From Gorsachius magnificus (Eukaryota > Chordata > Aves > Pelecaniformes > Ardeidae): a DNA stretch of 64,000 bases. The notes beneath the pieces were generated by a model. It made no database searches. It was not told where the DNA came from and saw only the letters and a program-made list of their open reading frames with translations. Of the stretch, positions 11,801 to 24,148 are shown in pieces (within the stretch, counting starts at the first letter, position 1; each line of letters begins with the position of its first letter). The DNA is taken from positions 85,146,765 through 85,210,764 of the forward strand of contig CM067081.1 of the NCBI GenBank assembly GCA_034008185.1, written 5' to 3'. The translations under genes were made by a program, and so were the position numbers.

Positions 11801-14800
11801 CATTTACAGTGCTCCATTTCCATTCTCGCTCCCCTGGTTGTGATGACGAGAAGAAAAATGTCTTGGCTTGTCCCGATTCCTTGTACTTTGCTTCTTTGGA
11901 GACTGAAACTATCCTACATTTTGTACAGGATGGACATGCATGGTTCTGTCCTAAGTGATTCAGTCTCCATTTTAATGTCCAGCCTTTTAGAATCATAGAA
12001 TCATGGAATTGTTTAGGTTGGAAAAGACCATCAAGTCCAACCGTTAACCTAACCCTGCCATCCCACCACTAAACCATGGTCCTAAACACCTCATCTGCCC
12101 AGCTTTTAAATACCTCCAGGGATGGGGACTTGACCACTTCCCTGGGCAGCCAATGCTTGACAACCCTTTCAGTGGAGAAATTTTTCCTAATTCTTCAAGA
12201 CAGATGTAACCGTTTGGAGCTTCTTCACCTTTTAATTCTGTAGTATTTGCGTTCTCATAGCTTAAGGAACTACCCATCTAAGGGTCTAGGAAGTAATTGT
12301 AAGGAGCTGAGAAGAGTGTTTTGAGGGAAGAATGGAGATCCATCGTAGCAATATCACAACAGATACCAGCCTTGTAATGGAAGGCTGTTGCAAGCAAAAC
12401 TAAATTAAGGAGAAGCATTTATCACTGAGGTTAAAAAATGGAAACTTTAAAGATCCTGTAAAGCTGAACTAACCATGCCACTGAGTTGTGCCTGGGTATT
12501 GCAACTCTGAATATACACTCTGTGGGATTTCATAGAATCACAGAATGTTTGGTTGGAAGGGACCTTTAGAGGCCATCTAGTCCAACCCCCCTGCAGTGAG
12601 CAGGGACCCCGCTAACTAGATCAGGTTGCTCAGAGCCCCATCCAGCCTGGCCTTGAGTGTTTCCAGGGATGGGGCCTCCACCACCTCTCTGGGCAACCCC
12701 TTCCAGTGTTCCACCACCCTCATTGTAAAGAATTCCTTCCTTATATCCAGTCTAAACCTACCCTGCTTCAGTTTAAAACCATTACCCCTTGTCCTTGTCC
12801 TGTCACAGCAGGCCTTGCTAAAAAGATTGTCCCCATCTTTCCTATGGGCTCCCTTTAAGTACTGAACTTAAGGTTTGATTTTAATAAATTTTAATTTAAG
12901 TCCTGATTTAAGGGTTTAGCATTTAAGGTGGTGAAACAAATGTCAGACCGACTGCAAGAACGGGCTCTTCCGACACTGCTTTTGAGTTAAAAAGTAATGT
13001 TATGTCATGTCAGCAAGGCTGTTCTCCGGTTATTTCCTCCCTATGCCTGGCTCTGGGGAGTTGCTGGGTCAGAACCCGTCTGTTCCCTCGTCGCGTTCGG
13101 CTCGGTAGCAGCACCACCAACCAGACTCTCCTAAGCTGCCACAGAGCGCAACGCTCACTGTGGGCAATGCTGCGGCCAGCGCTCTGAGCATCCAGTTTAT
13201 CTTTTCGAACTGCTAAAATACATGTGCTGCCTCCCTGGGCAGTACTGCTCTCTGTTACGGCAGTCTGGCCGAAGTGCAGCAGTCCCACGTTGCTGTCCTG
13301 GCAGCACGGGCCGCTGCTATGTTAGCATAGGCGGGTCCTTCACTGTAGCAGAAGGGCCTTGTCCCTTGCAAATGGCCTTATTTTGGGAGGGTGGTTTGCA
13401 GGGGGCTGGGAGATTGTGCCTCAGGCCCTGCTGCGCTAGCACTTCTGCACTGTGCAGAGCCCCTTGTGAGTGTGCCTCATTAGCATATGTGCATATGGGT
13501 TTGCAATTTAAACAAGCATAAGAGGCAAAATTCAAGGCGATTTGCGTTGAAAACTCATTCGCTGATGTCAGCATGTGGATGTACGTACATACATGACTCC
13601 ATTTCCAGACTGCAGTAAGAGTCAACTGAGTGTTTGAGTTAACTCACCACTGCATCAGTATCAAAATATTGAGTATTGAAATATTTGTTTTCAAAGAGAA
13701 TTATTTGTCTTCCGCTGAAAAACTGTCACATCCCTGTTGGGATGGTTTTTTGTAGGTAGGCAAGACCCCTGAGTGTCAGCTTCTCTTTTTCACTTGCATT
13801 TTCATGTGCATACGCAAATACACGTGCGTATATTAAAACAAGATAGAAATAGAATATCTAATTCAATTATATTAAAAATAAAAATAAATAATTATGTCTC
13901 TTTTATGCACATAATTAGAAAGCTTCAGTTTATGTAACTTCTTGACTTCAGGATCTACTTCAGTATCTCTCTGGCTTTGCGAGTGGTTACCCAGATAGCA
14001 AAGTGGTCTTTGGCTATTACAGAGTTGTGAGGAAGTTTGCTCTTCAGTAGCGCAGGCGTCAGGACTGTAAGATCAGAATGCTCTTTTATGTGTTTCAGAA
14101 AGATCAGAAATCCTGCTTTCAGAGTCATCTTGTGTTTCTTAGAAATAAAATTTCAGTAACCTAACCAGTACAGTTTTAGAATCTGATTAAATTCTCTGGT
14201 TTTTAGGCTCTGCTTGTTTGTGGCCCTTGAATGTATGTGCAGAGTAAGGATATATCTAGAAGGAGATAATTTCCTGAGCAATTACATTGTGTGGTTTTTT
14301 GCTTTTTAGATTTTTCTGCTGCAGTGGAGATGATAATAGTAGGAGTATTATAGCAATAATTAAATAGCTCTAGAGAGAATACAGCACAAAGTGTAAAAAA
14401 CTCAAACAAGCAACAAGTCCCCCATTTTATGTTTAATTTTTAATTTGATTTTCAGCAGTTAAGCTTTCAGACCTCTTCTGCCTGATCTCTGCACGCTCCT
14501 CCTCGAGACGTTCTCACCATAGCTGCCAGTACCTTGCAGATTACTGTGCTGCTGTTGTAGTCAGATCGTGTTCTTGGGGGAACAGCTGAATCTTCTGCTC
14601 CATTCCTAGGTTCTGCAAGGTGGCAGGATGTTCTGCAAAATCAGGTTGTTTTTTTTTTATAGCTAGGTTGAAGAAAGAAGAATCTGCAGCATGGTCGCCT
14701 GCTGGCTAAGCACAGATAGTGTTACCCGACTGTGTCACAACTGTTTGACTGGTTTTGCTCCATGTCTTCGCTGTCTGGGTACTAGGCATGTAGGGCAAAG

Positions 14801-17800
14801 CTCTCAATTAGTTTGTTTCAGGGCCTTGTTATTTTGGTCCTTTGTTGTCCAAGATTAATGGACTATAAAATCTCTTCTCAAAACTGATTTGAGAATGATT
14901 TTTACTTGATTTTTTTTTTGTTGTTCAACTAATGGTTTTATGTGCAGAATTGATACCCTGAGTATCATTTGGAAGGTCAGTAATTCATCTCCCTCTGTGG
15001 GAAATGCAGTAATTCACTATTGCGATTTAATTTGTAGCTTGGCTACTTGAGGAAATATAGTTTAGATACTTGGTCACTACATTAAAAATATTATATTATC
15101 AATGCAATCAGTTATGCTTTATCTCCACGTCTTTGTCTCTTTCCACCTATCATCCATCCAGGCTGTTATTTAATTTCAGAAGACCATTTTTACCGTGACT
15201 GCTGAACTACAGTACTGCAATAGAATGGAAACAGTTCTTTAATGCATCCATAAAGAAAATAATGGCAGGAGACAGGTCACCTGAATGTTGGGCTTTGTTA
15301 AACTTACAAAACATGCAAAGACTGCTAATGTTATGCTTGAGAACAGCAAGAGTGACTGCTTTTTGTTAACCAAGGAAGTTTTGTCTTCCCGTATTTTTTC
15401 TCAAGTTTTTGTCTCCCACTCTGGTTCTGATCTGTCTTTTCCTTTTCCTTTTTTAAAAAAAATTTTTCTTTTTTTTCTTTTCCATTGCTTTGGCTCTTTT
15501 CCACAAGCTTTCTTGCTGCCAAAAGCTTAAAAATAAGACACAAGATTTCACACTAGATGCATAAAATGAGTGGCTGGGGCTGCTCTAAACTCCCTCAGAA
15601 ATGTCATGCTCACAGTTCATTGAAATGTGTGAGAGTCATTCCATTGATTCAAGCACACACTGAATTAGGTCTTTACTGATGCTCTTCAGAGTGTCAGGAC
15701 TAGCTAGGGATGTGAAGTGTTTTGTTCGAACATTTTCAGAGTCCTCAAGTTGTATTTTTGCTATATTGCTTCCTCAGAAGTGTTAGGGAATCCCACGTGC
15801 AACTTTATAAAATAGGTCTCATTGCCCTTTGCTCTCTTGAATGGCCTTCTTGAATGACTGACTTGAGACTTTGTTTGCTTTTTTTTTAATGTCTGCAAAA
15901 TCTGTATTTCTGAATTTTATGGTTTTTTTAGGCCCAATGGATTGTAACATCTTCTATGCTCCCTTAGAAAACACAGCATCACTTAATATTAAGGGAAGCT
16001 TGGGGTTTCTGACATTTGCTTTATTGTTGTTTTGGCTGCGGATTATATCCTTGTTCTTATAGATAATGGTAGCAGAATTTGTTCCTGGTTCCTTCTTGTG
16101 AGTTATGCAGAGGAAGTTACAAGAACCACAAATGCCTGTATGATAAGTTGCTGAGGAAATAAAGAAAGGTTAAGGAATAAGATTGGGGAGAAGTTCCCTG
16201 TTTTCCCATCAGAGACCTGAATGGGCCTCCAGCAGTCATGCTGATGAAATTTGTTTTTCCCATCTCAGTGACTGCATGTTGAAAGAGTAGTCCAAGGATC
16301 AGCCACCTCAGCTGGAAGACTTTAGATGCAGAACTACTGGGCTCTGCAGTACAGCTTGAGTTTTGGCTAGGAAGACAGTTCTGATGGCAGCTGACTCTTG
16401 GGAAGGGGCCGGAGAAGGTTTCCTCAACCCTAACACAGACGGTACACCCAAGAAGAAAAGAAAACGTAGAATGACATTGCTCTGTTGTGAGAAGTCCCTC
16501 CTTACACGTAGTCCTTAGTTCCTTGTGAGTCGCTGCTGAAGTGCTTCTCAAACTAATGTCAGGTGTGGAACTGTTGTACCTTGAAAAGCAGGGTTACAGT
16601 TGTCTTTTTGAAGGTCCTCTATGCCTCTTTATTTTACAAAGCAAATCATGGTGCGAGAGAGAGTATCACCTTTATTTGTGTTGGTCTGTATTCTTAAATA
16701 TTTGAGTGTGGAAATGTGGGTGCTATGCCAATCAGTATAATAAATACATCTTCTTTCTTTAAGAAGGCATCAGCTGAAGAGGTACCTGATAATTCTGCCC
16801 TGTTACAAGATGCAAAGAAAGATGACAAAAAAGGTATTCAAAGAAATCACTTCCCCCTCCCACCCCATTATGGGTTTAAGTTCTCTGTGTTAATAGTAAT
16901 CCCATATATTTGCTGACAGAAGCAATGGCTGTTTTAATTTCTAAGCTGGCTATGTGTGCTAGAGATTTAAAAGCAATGTCTTGCTTTGACAGCAGCTGAG
17001 TTGAAGGCAAATAAATGGATGTGTTTGCTTCAAAATTAGTTCTGTCATACATGAATGATACGAAATACACCTTCTAAAATATGTCTAGTCCTAAGGCAAT
17101 TAATGTTGCACTTCTTACTTTAACAAAGTTGTAATTGTTGTTATAAGGAATTTTGTAAGAGTAAAGAGTATATTGTGCCAAATTTTGGATTTCCCTTTTT
17201 GCAGGAAATAGCAACACTTTAAAATTAGTTTTATTCCTATTAAAAAAAAAAAGTCCTGATATTTTCTTGCAAAACAAAAGGTTTGGACAAACTGGATTGA
17301 AAATACTCGATCCATTATTTCACTTAAAATCCATCAGCAGCAAGACATGTGAAATTGAGGTGATTTTTTTCCTTTTTCCACTCAGCAGCTATTAGGGCTT
17401 CCGGAACTGGCACTGGATCATCGCACAGTCATTGCCTTCTATATGCCTTTTCCCTGACCTTTCAGGTTCTTGCTTGCTTGTCCCTGTCCCTCAGCTGTGG
17501 AAACAAAGCAGTTGTGCGTATTTTGTTGCCTTATTCTCAGAGCTGTGGATTATATATTAATTAAAAAAAAAAATTAAAAATTTGCATCTTGACCTCCCAG
17601 CTGTCCATGTGCTGAGGCTGCATCAGAGGCTGTGGGACCAGGCAGTCCACATTCCTGAATCACCTTCTACACGCAGGTGTGACCAAGTTTGGCAGATTCC
17701 CAGTGTCCCTGGTTCAAAGAAAGGTGGTCAAACTTGACGGATGTTTGTAAAACATTCTGACAAGTCAGCATATTCCAAGAAATTCATGTTTTGTGGACAA

Positions 17801-20800
17801 GGTTTGTTTTGTTTTAAAATTAGTAATGGAGGAGAGCAGGACTTGGACCTTGAAGGTTATTGCTTTCCTATGTCTAGGGCAGGTTTACTTTTTACTTGGG
17901 GAATCTTTTTCTTCTTCCCCGTGTAAGTGAAAAACTTTGCTCTTGGTAGCTGACGTGTTAAGTCAGATGGGAAGCTGCTTTGGTACATGCAGTCCTTCAG
18001 GGCTGAAGATTTGTTGTATTTATGACACAGATTCCTACCTTTTCAGCCAAAGAACAAATGCTCTTGTTCTACCATTTATTGCTATTCTGACAAATGAAAG
18101 AGCAGATCGCTCTCCTGACTGAGAAGATCTCCCCAGAAGGCAAGAACCTGTAGTTCGGGACTGTAGAAGCAAATTTTCCTGCATTTTCAAAACTTTACAA
18201 GCAAATTAGCTCTACTCTGTCAGGCTATAATATAGTTAAATGTGGAAGATAGTGTAAATAAAACTGGGTCACAAGAACCAGACTTGTCCCACATGTTTTA
18301 TTTGATAAAGGCAGATAGAGATGAGAGACTTCAAGCTAAGCAGTCATTTATAACACTCTGTATTACAGTACATTAAAATACACTACAGTGCATTAAGAAC
18401 ACCTTCGGAAAGTCGTTAATAAAGGTTGCATGGGCATCGGTGGGAGGGGAATAAACACAAAGGTTGGGATTTCCTGACTTTTAACCCTGGCTCTGTGGGT
18501 GCCGTATGATGTTCCCTGGGGCAGGCTGGTGAGGTTTTGGCTGCTGGGAGCAGCCGGTCTTTCGCGCACCCTGGATTTCCAGCTTTGTAACTGGGGAGAG
18601 CCGAGTCGCCAGCCGCTGTTCCTGTGAGAGCGCTACATCTCTCAAACAGGAGTCTGTGGATTTAGACACCCAAAACCCTCATTTCTCAAAATTTGGGATT
18701 ATTTGGCAATTTGGGCGTAGGCCTTTCTGTTCTTGACTCTTGTGCTCTTAAGATTTGTTAGGTTTTTGAGTGCTTGGGTGTTCTGAGGGTATTTGGCTAC
18801 TTCTCTTTTAGCGTTATTAGACATTCTAACTAAATACTGGTTTAGATGCTCCTTTTATCAGAGCTGATACCTGTAGATTTTATCTGCACATACTTAAAGT
18901 AATTTTCATTGTTTTGTTTCTTTTATTAAGCTCTTAAAGTAAGCACTGCTCTCAAAATGATACCAAAGGAATTTCAGCACTTGACTGTGAAAACAGGTAA
19001 GAAGAAAAAAATTGACGCGTTACTTCGATCAAATATTTTTGTAAAATCACTGTAAGCCAAAATTGATTAATTTTTTTAAGACCCTTTGCTCTCATACTGT
19101 TTTACTACTGAAATTAGCTTTTACCTCCTAATGACTACTACTTGCAAAATTCATCTTAATTAGTACTTCAGATTTGGTGTTCTTGCTTTTTTTCCCTTGT
19201 TGTTAGCATTTGTGCATTCTTCATGCGTAGGAAATGTTTTTAACGTAGCATTTTGTAAGGAGTCTGATGTTTTGTTTTTCTGTACCACAAATGAGATGCC
19301 AGAGCATGGATATTGTACCTCTTGACAAAAGCTCTTCCTGGGTATGAAATAAGTACTCAGTAACTATTCTGAAACAGCCCATTTCTTTGTAAAAACTGAG
19401 CTTTCATATCTTCTGTCAAAGAGTTTAAGGGTAGATAGCCTTTTGGAAAGACAGACCTTCTGGCTCTCACAGCACTGACATAAGCTTTTGATTCAGGGGG
19501 CATTTCTTTGTTGAAACCACCCCGGATTTTTCTCTCTCCAACTCCAGCGTACGCTCCTTGTTCCTGTCATACTGGAAAACATTATTTCTGGAACGGCATA
19601 TGTCAAAATTGCTTAGTTGCTTCAGAAACTTGCCATGCATTCAGTTCGGTTCACCAGACCTCCCTTGCCTTCCTCTCTGTTAATCTCTTTCCTAGAGCGG
19701 TAAGGGTGTTTGCAAGCCCTCCCTGGTCCCAGTCAAGCTAAAATCTGGACGTGCTTTCTTTTCCTTTTGCATAAATGTTTTTACTTGTGAAGATATCCTT
19801 GATGAAGAAAACTGACCCCACATGTCTGTCACAGCAGTTTTGTCTTATAGCTCGATTTATTTATGGCTGCCCGACAGCTGCATGCCTCATTTCCCAACTC
19901 CTTTTTTTTTCTTTTCCTGGCTTCTTCCCAAACACTTGGCAGCTGCCAGATTTCCTATCTTCAGCTCCTATTCTCAAATGGTTGCTGCTACTCCTTCACC
20001 CACACACACACACTCTCTCTCTTACACTTCCCTCTCAGGGGGAGAAGGAGGGTGGTTATGAGACTTTCAGTTCTTCCCTGACATTTTGCCCAGGAGCGCC
20101 CTGGGCAGTTTTATTTTCAGTTCAGCAATTCCATCTTCAGTATGCTTAGGCAAAAAAACCCCCCTGTCATCACCTGCACATCTTCTGTGTCACTCTCCTC
20201 TTTCCCCCATGTCCTCTTTCTCCAAAGCAGGGAGGTCTTCTGGATGGTGCTGTCCTCCTCCAAGCAGCGTTGCTGTGTTTGCATACCAAGGGAGGTGGTG
20301 GCAGAGCCTCACCCCATCATCGTGGCTCCTGTCGCTGTAGGGATTTCACCCCTCACTTTGAGGGTTTGAGCAAGCACGTTCTCAGGCTGCGTGATGCAAT
20401 TGATGTTAGAAGTAAAAATGTTGATCTGCACAGTGGGCTGGATACAGCACAGCAACGGGGTGGTTATTTCGGAATTGGTCATTGTTCTGAAAGGTCATTA
20501 TAATCATTAACTGTTGGGTGAAAACTCAGTTGAGATAAAACGGGAGAAATTTTTCATCCTTCTTCGGTTGTTGACTTGAGCTGTGCATGTAAATTCAGGA
20601 AAAACAATGCTGCCATGGTTCATTATGGGAAAGTTTTCTTTGTCATCAGGAGGACTAGAAATTTGAGGTTGGTAAAAACTTTATATGCTCAGCATCTCCA
20701 AATATCTGGCCAGTTTATTTAAGCTCCTAAGTGCAAGATCATTGTTGGCCTTAGACATTTAAAAGATTAAGGGCCAAATTGGTGAGCGTTTAAATTGTAC

Positions 20801-23800
20801 ATTTCTGCCTAGGCCACCAATAAGAGGTAATAGATGAGTCAGTGCGGGTGGTTTAAACTAATGGAGAATTCTTTGGTTTTTCCTTAGCAGTATAGCACAC
20901 TTGCCCCTTTTATGGTACAGTTTTCCACCCGATAATCAGCCTGTAAAGCAAGGAGGCACCAGCTGAGTATAAGCCATCAGGCTACAGCCAGAAGTTACTG
21001 AGCCTGGATCTTAAGGGATGTTTAAATGATGTTGTATCGTGAGAGGGGAGTGGGAGCAGTTAAACACCCAAAATGGGAACCTTCATGCTCTCCTGTGGTG
21101 TGAATGAATAAATAGAGAGTTCATCACCATATATGATTTTAATTAGTGCAGACCAAGCTGTTCAGTTCATCAGGCTCTACTACTCTAGGAATCGTACAAA
21201 CTTAAATAATAAATGTAATTAATTTACTCAACAGCTTTAATTTTATATCACTTTCATGTACGTTAGGCTCATGTATCCATAGCAATAGAAATATGGAAAA
21301 TTCATGAACTGGATAAATAATTTTGTATCATCTCGAATGATTATGTGGTGTGTGTATAAACCTGCACCTCAAACAGAAAGTACGCATAGACTGAGCATAG
21401 CAAAATAACTGCACATTTTATGGAAATCCTGTCACAGTTATTTGTGTGTCCTAATAATGAACTACTCACTTTACAATATTTTTTTATATTATACTTTTTT
21501 TTGAAAGGTGAAGCTAAGTCTGGGTATTGTGTAATTGTAGCCTTGAATTTCTTGATTTTTCAAAAGCTTAAAAGAAAATCCTTGGCAGTAGCATTGTATT
21601 GCTATCAGGTTTTATTAGTAGTCATTTCAGGATTCTCTGTTCCTTGTGTGCTTTCCTGTTTACCTCAACAAGATGTCCTTCGAGAGTCTGAATGTCAGTT
21701 TTACCTGCAAGTTTTTAAAAGAAAGGCTTTCTAAAAGAAGTATGAACAGAATGATGGTCTCCATAAAAGAAAGAAAATGTGAAGGTTCTTAAGTATGGCT
21801 TAGCTTGGAAAGGATTTAGGCTTCCTATTTCTAAGTGGCATATATTTAATAATTGTGCATGTAATTTAATAATCATCAACTTCAGCACTGGAAAAATTGG
21901 GTCATATGGCTGTAGGGAAGCAGTTTCTAAAGTTGTATTCTCTGGGAGTTTGACACAGAGAGAGGGGGAGAGAGGAGGATTATCACCACTGCATATTTTA
22001 GTAATAATTCCCTCTCTCCCCTTCAGTTGCTAGGAAGAGTTTGTTGTACAGAAATCTGGAATGGCTGTGAGGCAGTTTGGTGGTGACAAAGATCTACTAG
22101 AACTTAGTTTATAAGTGGGGGGTTTTTTTTGTGTCACTGCCAGCTACATTTGGGTTTGTTCCATCCAAAGCGCCAACTAGCACTGCGTGACCTTAACAGC
22201 AGTTTCTTTTATGAAGAAATAGTGTGTGGCTATACATGTGCCATATGCTGCTTCTTGTCTTCTGCGAGCCTAAAGCCTCCTATGGAGGGTCTGTGCAGCG
22301 GTACGGTGCAAGCCATTAGAAAAGTCAGTATTTGCCAGCTGCTACCACAGGTAGCACTCCTGCTCTGTGTTTCGGAGGATTTGCCGTATTCTTAGGTAGT
22401 GCTGTAGAGTAGCTGGTGATAAATGTCTGACTTTGGAGTAGGCATATATCCGAAGGGAGCTAGAAACTCTCAGAATGATTCCTGCCCCGCCCCCCCCCCC
22501 CAACCCTACTTGCTTAAGTGTCTGTCGTACCTTGATTAGCAGAATAGCGGGAAAAGTACAAGGATTCGCTTTGTGTGTGCATTGGGATCACTGATGCTGC
22601 CGCGGTACCCTGAGGATATCTCAGTGGGCTCAATTTGAAAGCAATCACACAGATACATTTTCTCAAAATTATCTGATGCTAGTAAAGAGGGTAACAGAAA
22701 AGTCACAAAAAGACTGTGTAAACCAAGGAACAGCCTTGAGGAATTACCCAGAGAAGGTAAGTCAGCGCTGTTGTTTTCCTATCACATAAAACCTGCATGT
22801 GGCAGGATATTTGGAATTAATTCAAAGAAAATAAACTGGTTATTACATTGATAGAGATGCATTTGATCAACACTTAGCCTGTAAAGCTTTTTACCTTCAA
22901 ATATCTTGCCTTCGCAGTGTCAAAGTAGTCTCAACCTGATGCGTTAATTTTTTTTTGATGTGTGGTAAGATGCATGGTTATACTAATTAGGTAATGTAGT
23001 TAGGAAGGACATAAACCTTTGTGCTTTGGGAAGGAGGACAGCTAATAGATATCTGGACTAGGAGTAAGATGTTTTCTGTGGAAAGTTTATGCTAATTCCT
23101 TATGTTGCTTTGTCACAACTACATCCAGGAGTAGCAGTCAGAGCTGTCAGACCTATTGCTTTTCCTGTGTTCTGCTAACCAGACTGAAAGGTGAAGGTCT
23201 GACTGCACACGGGCTTTTGAGTTCTTAGGTCATTCACACACTACAAAAACAAGGGGAAGGAGAAGTGAAAATCAATCCCCATTGCTCATGTGAGATGAGC
23301 ACACTCTCAGATCCACATTTGCAACACTCACATTTTTAATGAGCACTGATCCGTCAGCTAAAGGTGTTTGTTTAAAATATGGTGGTTTAGCGTTTCTTTT
23401 TTTCTTTTCTGTTTCAGCTGCTCAGGAATCTAATGCACTTAAAGCCAGACCACGATCCAGGTACTGCTTTCATTTTTATTTCAGGAGAAGACGTATGTTC
23501 CTCTGGTGTTAGACTCAAGGTGTGAAAACTGGTGTTGCACTTCTAATTTTTTTTTTTTTTTTTTAAATTGCTGTTGTGCTGGAAGTCCAGCTTAGCTAAA
23601 GGACAGATTTACCAGGAGAGATCTGTAGGCTACAGACCCTACGCAAGTACTGCCTAGAGCCCTGTGACCTCTGGTCATAAGGTGCCAGGATTTCTGCCTG
23701 CCCCCGCTGCCTTGTCGGGGCGGTGACTGCCTGCAGCCCTGCCCCAGGGGCGTCGTGGCGGGACAGCGGGGACCACCCCATTGCGGGCATCCTTCTCAGC

Positions 23801-24116
23801 GATTTTGTGGTTGCACGTGGAGTGAGGCACTGCGCGCTCCCACAGAAACGGCAGTCGTAGCTCAGCTCTCGGCGGTGGGTGAGTGAATCCTGCCCGTGGC
23901 GTGCCCGTACTTGACTGTGGCTGGTTGGTGTGCGATGGAAGGGCTTACGGACTTACACCGTTGTGCACTAGAAATGGCACCTGCTGAATTTGGGTGTTTG
24001 GAAGAAAAGGGAAACCTGTGCCAGCAAATACCGTGTATAAATGGACTCCCTGTTGGGTTTGGCTGTTCGACATTCTGCTGTATAGCCAGATAGCGCATTC
24101 ACCTTCAAAATTTTGG

Positions 24117-24148
<32 letters not shown>

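Larger units (their letters stand above)
11307..16763 (+). other. REPS2: REPS2 intron (5457 bp) with two minus-strand CR1 fragments
   Basis: It holds CR1 fragments at 11990-12200 and 12531-12866, an AT-rich stretch near 13840-13920 and T-rich runs near 15450-15480. No other gene recognised. Open frames on both strands here resemble no family I know. Confidence 0.85.

Noticed and set aside
11532..11996. 154-codon open frame on the minus strand
   Set aside because: No known domain and overlaps open frames in several other frames; its start lies in the CR1 end at 11990.
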